Positions 22,642 to 23,053 of a stretch of DNA of 23,053 nucleotides are shown one piece after another. The notes under the pieces were generated by a model that had not been told where the DNA came from, made no database searches, and saw only the letters and a list, made by a program, of their open reading frames with translations. The position numbers and the translations under genes were made by a program. Numbering within the stretch: the stretch's first letter is position 1; every line of letters begins with the position of its first letter. The stretch comes from an uncultured Prevotella sp. (GTDB lineage Bacteria > Bacteroidota > Bacteroidia > Bacteroidales > Bacteroidaceae), in assembly GCA_937889855.1 (NCBI GenBank), contig CALBYK010000133.1:1-23053 (forward strand), given 5' to 3'.

Positions 22642-23053
22642 AGAATATGAATAAATACGTACTCCACATGCTGATGTGGTGCGCACTCGTTGTGTCCTTT
22701 CTGCCGGCAACAGCACAGACAACAGCACTGAAGACCAACATGCTCTACCTGGCAACAACCACACTCAACGCCGCCGTGGAGACATCGCTCGGCAGACGCA
22801 CCACGCTCGAATTGGCAGGAGCCTACAACCCCTGGACATTCCGCCAGAACAGAAAGATGCACCTTGTGATGGTGCAGCCCGAAGTGAGGTTCTGGTCGTG
22901 CGAGCGCTACGAGGGCAGCTTCTACGGCCTGCATCTCATAGGAGCGCAGTTCTACGGCGGGTTCTCAAGCAAGCTCTACGACGGCTATCTCGCCGGGGCG
23001 GACGTGGGCTACGGCAAGGACTGGATTCTCTCGCCCCACTGGAACCTTGAGGC
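22638..23053 (+). CDS. DUF3575-type outer-membrane protein, 5' part only
   Basis: An open frame of 138 complete codons runs off the window end. It begins MKNMNKYVLHMLMWCALVVS with a signal peptide ending about PATAQ; the ATG at 22647 is an alternative start. The following segments, TALKTNMLYLATTTLNAAVE, TSLGRRTTLELAGAYNPWTF and MVQPEVRFWSCERYEGSFYG, then LHLIGAQFYGG, fit the Bacteroidales DUF3575 family of small beta-barrel-like envelope proteins. These are often encoded at the head of fimbrillin/Mfa-like surface operons together with DUF3868 proteins. It is visibly richer in G and C than the flanking intergenic DNA. It reads away from the PUL and appears to begin an unrelated surface-structure operon. 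The family call is from memory of the pattern. Confidence 0.75.
   Translation, partial: MKNMNKYVLHMLMWCALVVSFLPATAQTTALKTNMLYLATTTLNAAVETSLGRRTTLELAGAYNPWTFRQNRKMHLVMVQPEVRFWSCERYEGSFYGLHLIGAQFYGGFSSKLYDGYLAGADVGYGKDWILSPHWNLE

Noticed and set aside
22524..22934. A 136-residue minus-strand frame opposite the DUF3575-type gene
   Set aside because: Cys/His-rich antisense shadow with no signal peptide or domain; overlaps the better supported plus-strand gene.
22676..23050. A 124-residue plus-strand frame at the right end, rich in Arg, His and Leu
   Set aside because: It is the out-of-frame shadow of the GC-rich DUF3575-type gene, whose own frame has a signal peptide and family pattern and stays open to the window end.

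Overview
The window is from a Bacteroidota genome, most likely order Bacteroidales and probably a Prevotella-like member. The evidence is an adjacent SusC/SusD pair, a one-protein hybrid two-component system (HTCS), several promoters of the Bacteroidota form TTTG-N19/20-TAnnTTTG, almost no Shine-Dalgarno signal, and two proteins with C-termini resembling type IX secretion (T9SS) sorting domains. The last point favours Prevotellaceae over Bacteroides; the assignment is an inference from sequence features only.

Left flank (1-2200), housekeeping. The window opens inside the 5' part of the tmRNA gene ssrA (minus strand) with its -7 box. Next comes a plus-strand promoter/terminator pair around a roughly 200-nt unit with no real ORF, a candidate small RNA. 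Ribulose-phosphate 3-epimerase (rpe) follows on the minus strand, with a 42-residue small ORF just upstream of it. Then comes a small exported basic protein with its own promoter and a hairpin behind it.

Centre (2247-20954), a polysaccharide utilisation locus (PUL), all on the minus strand and reading right to left. The order is SusC-like TonB-dependent transporter, SusD-like lipoprotein, a lipoprotein with a degenerate GH43-like propeller, an FG-GAP/VCBS propeller with FN3 and sorting-like tail, a small SprB/PKD-like protein with a sorting-like tail, a GH93-like BNR propeller behind three Ig/FN3-like modules, an unrecognised exported beta-sandwich plus helical-barrel protein, the HTCS regulator, and an exported aldose 1-epimerase/GH43 fusion. 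Gaps are 15-36 bp except 114 bp before the HTCS gene, where a second promoter may lie. A strong intrinsic terminator closes the locus at 2247-2276. The three proteins after SusD occupy the usual SusE/SusF or surface glycan-binding position but are not recognisable as SusE/F. A GH93-like enzyme, a GH43 domain and a mutarotase together suggest an arabinose-containing (or other pentose/galactose furanoside) glycan; this is inference.

Right flank (20955-23053). A 283-bp AT-rich divergent intergenic region separates susC from a plus-strand exported alpha/beta-hydrolase esterase that could deacylate the same glycan. After a 554-bp non-coding stretch begins a GC-richer DUF3575-type outer-membrane protein gene, cut by the window end. 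Its candidate promoter has a run of seven G in the spacer between its two boxes.

Most interesting points: the unusual exported proteins in the SusE/F slot, the epimerase/GH43 fusion that keeps a second copy of a GH43 N-terminal motif, the unrecognised helical-barrel protein, the ORF-free transcription unit beside ssrA, and the G-tract promoter.
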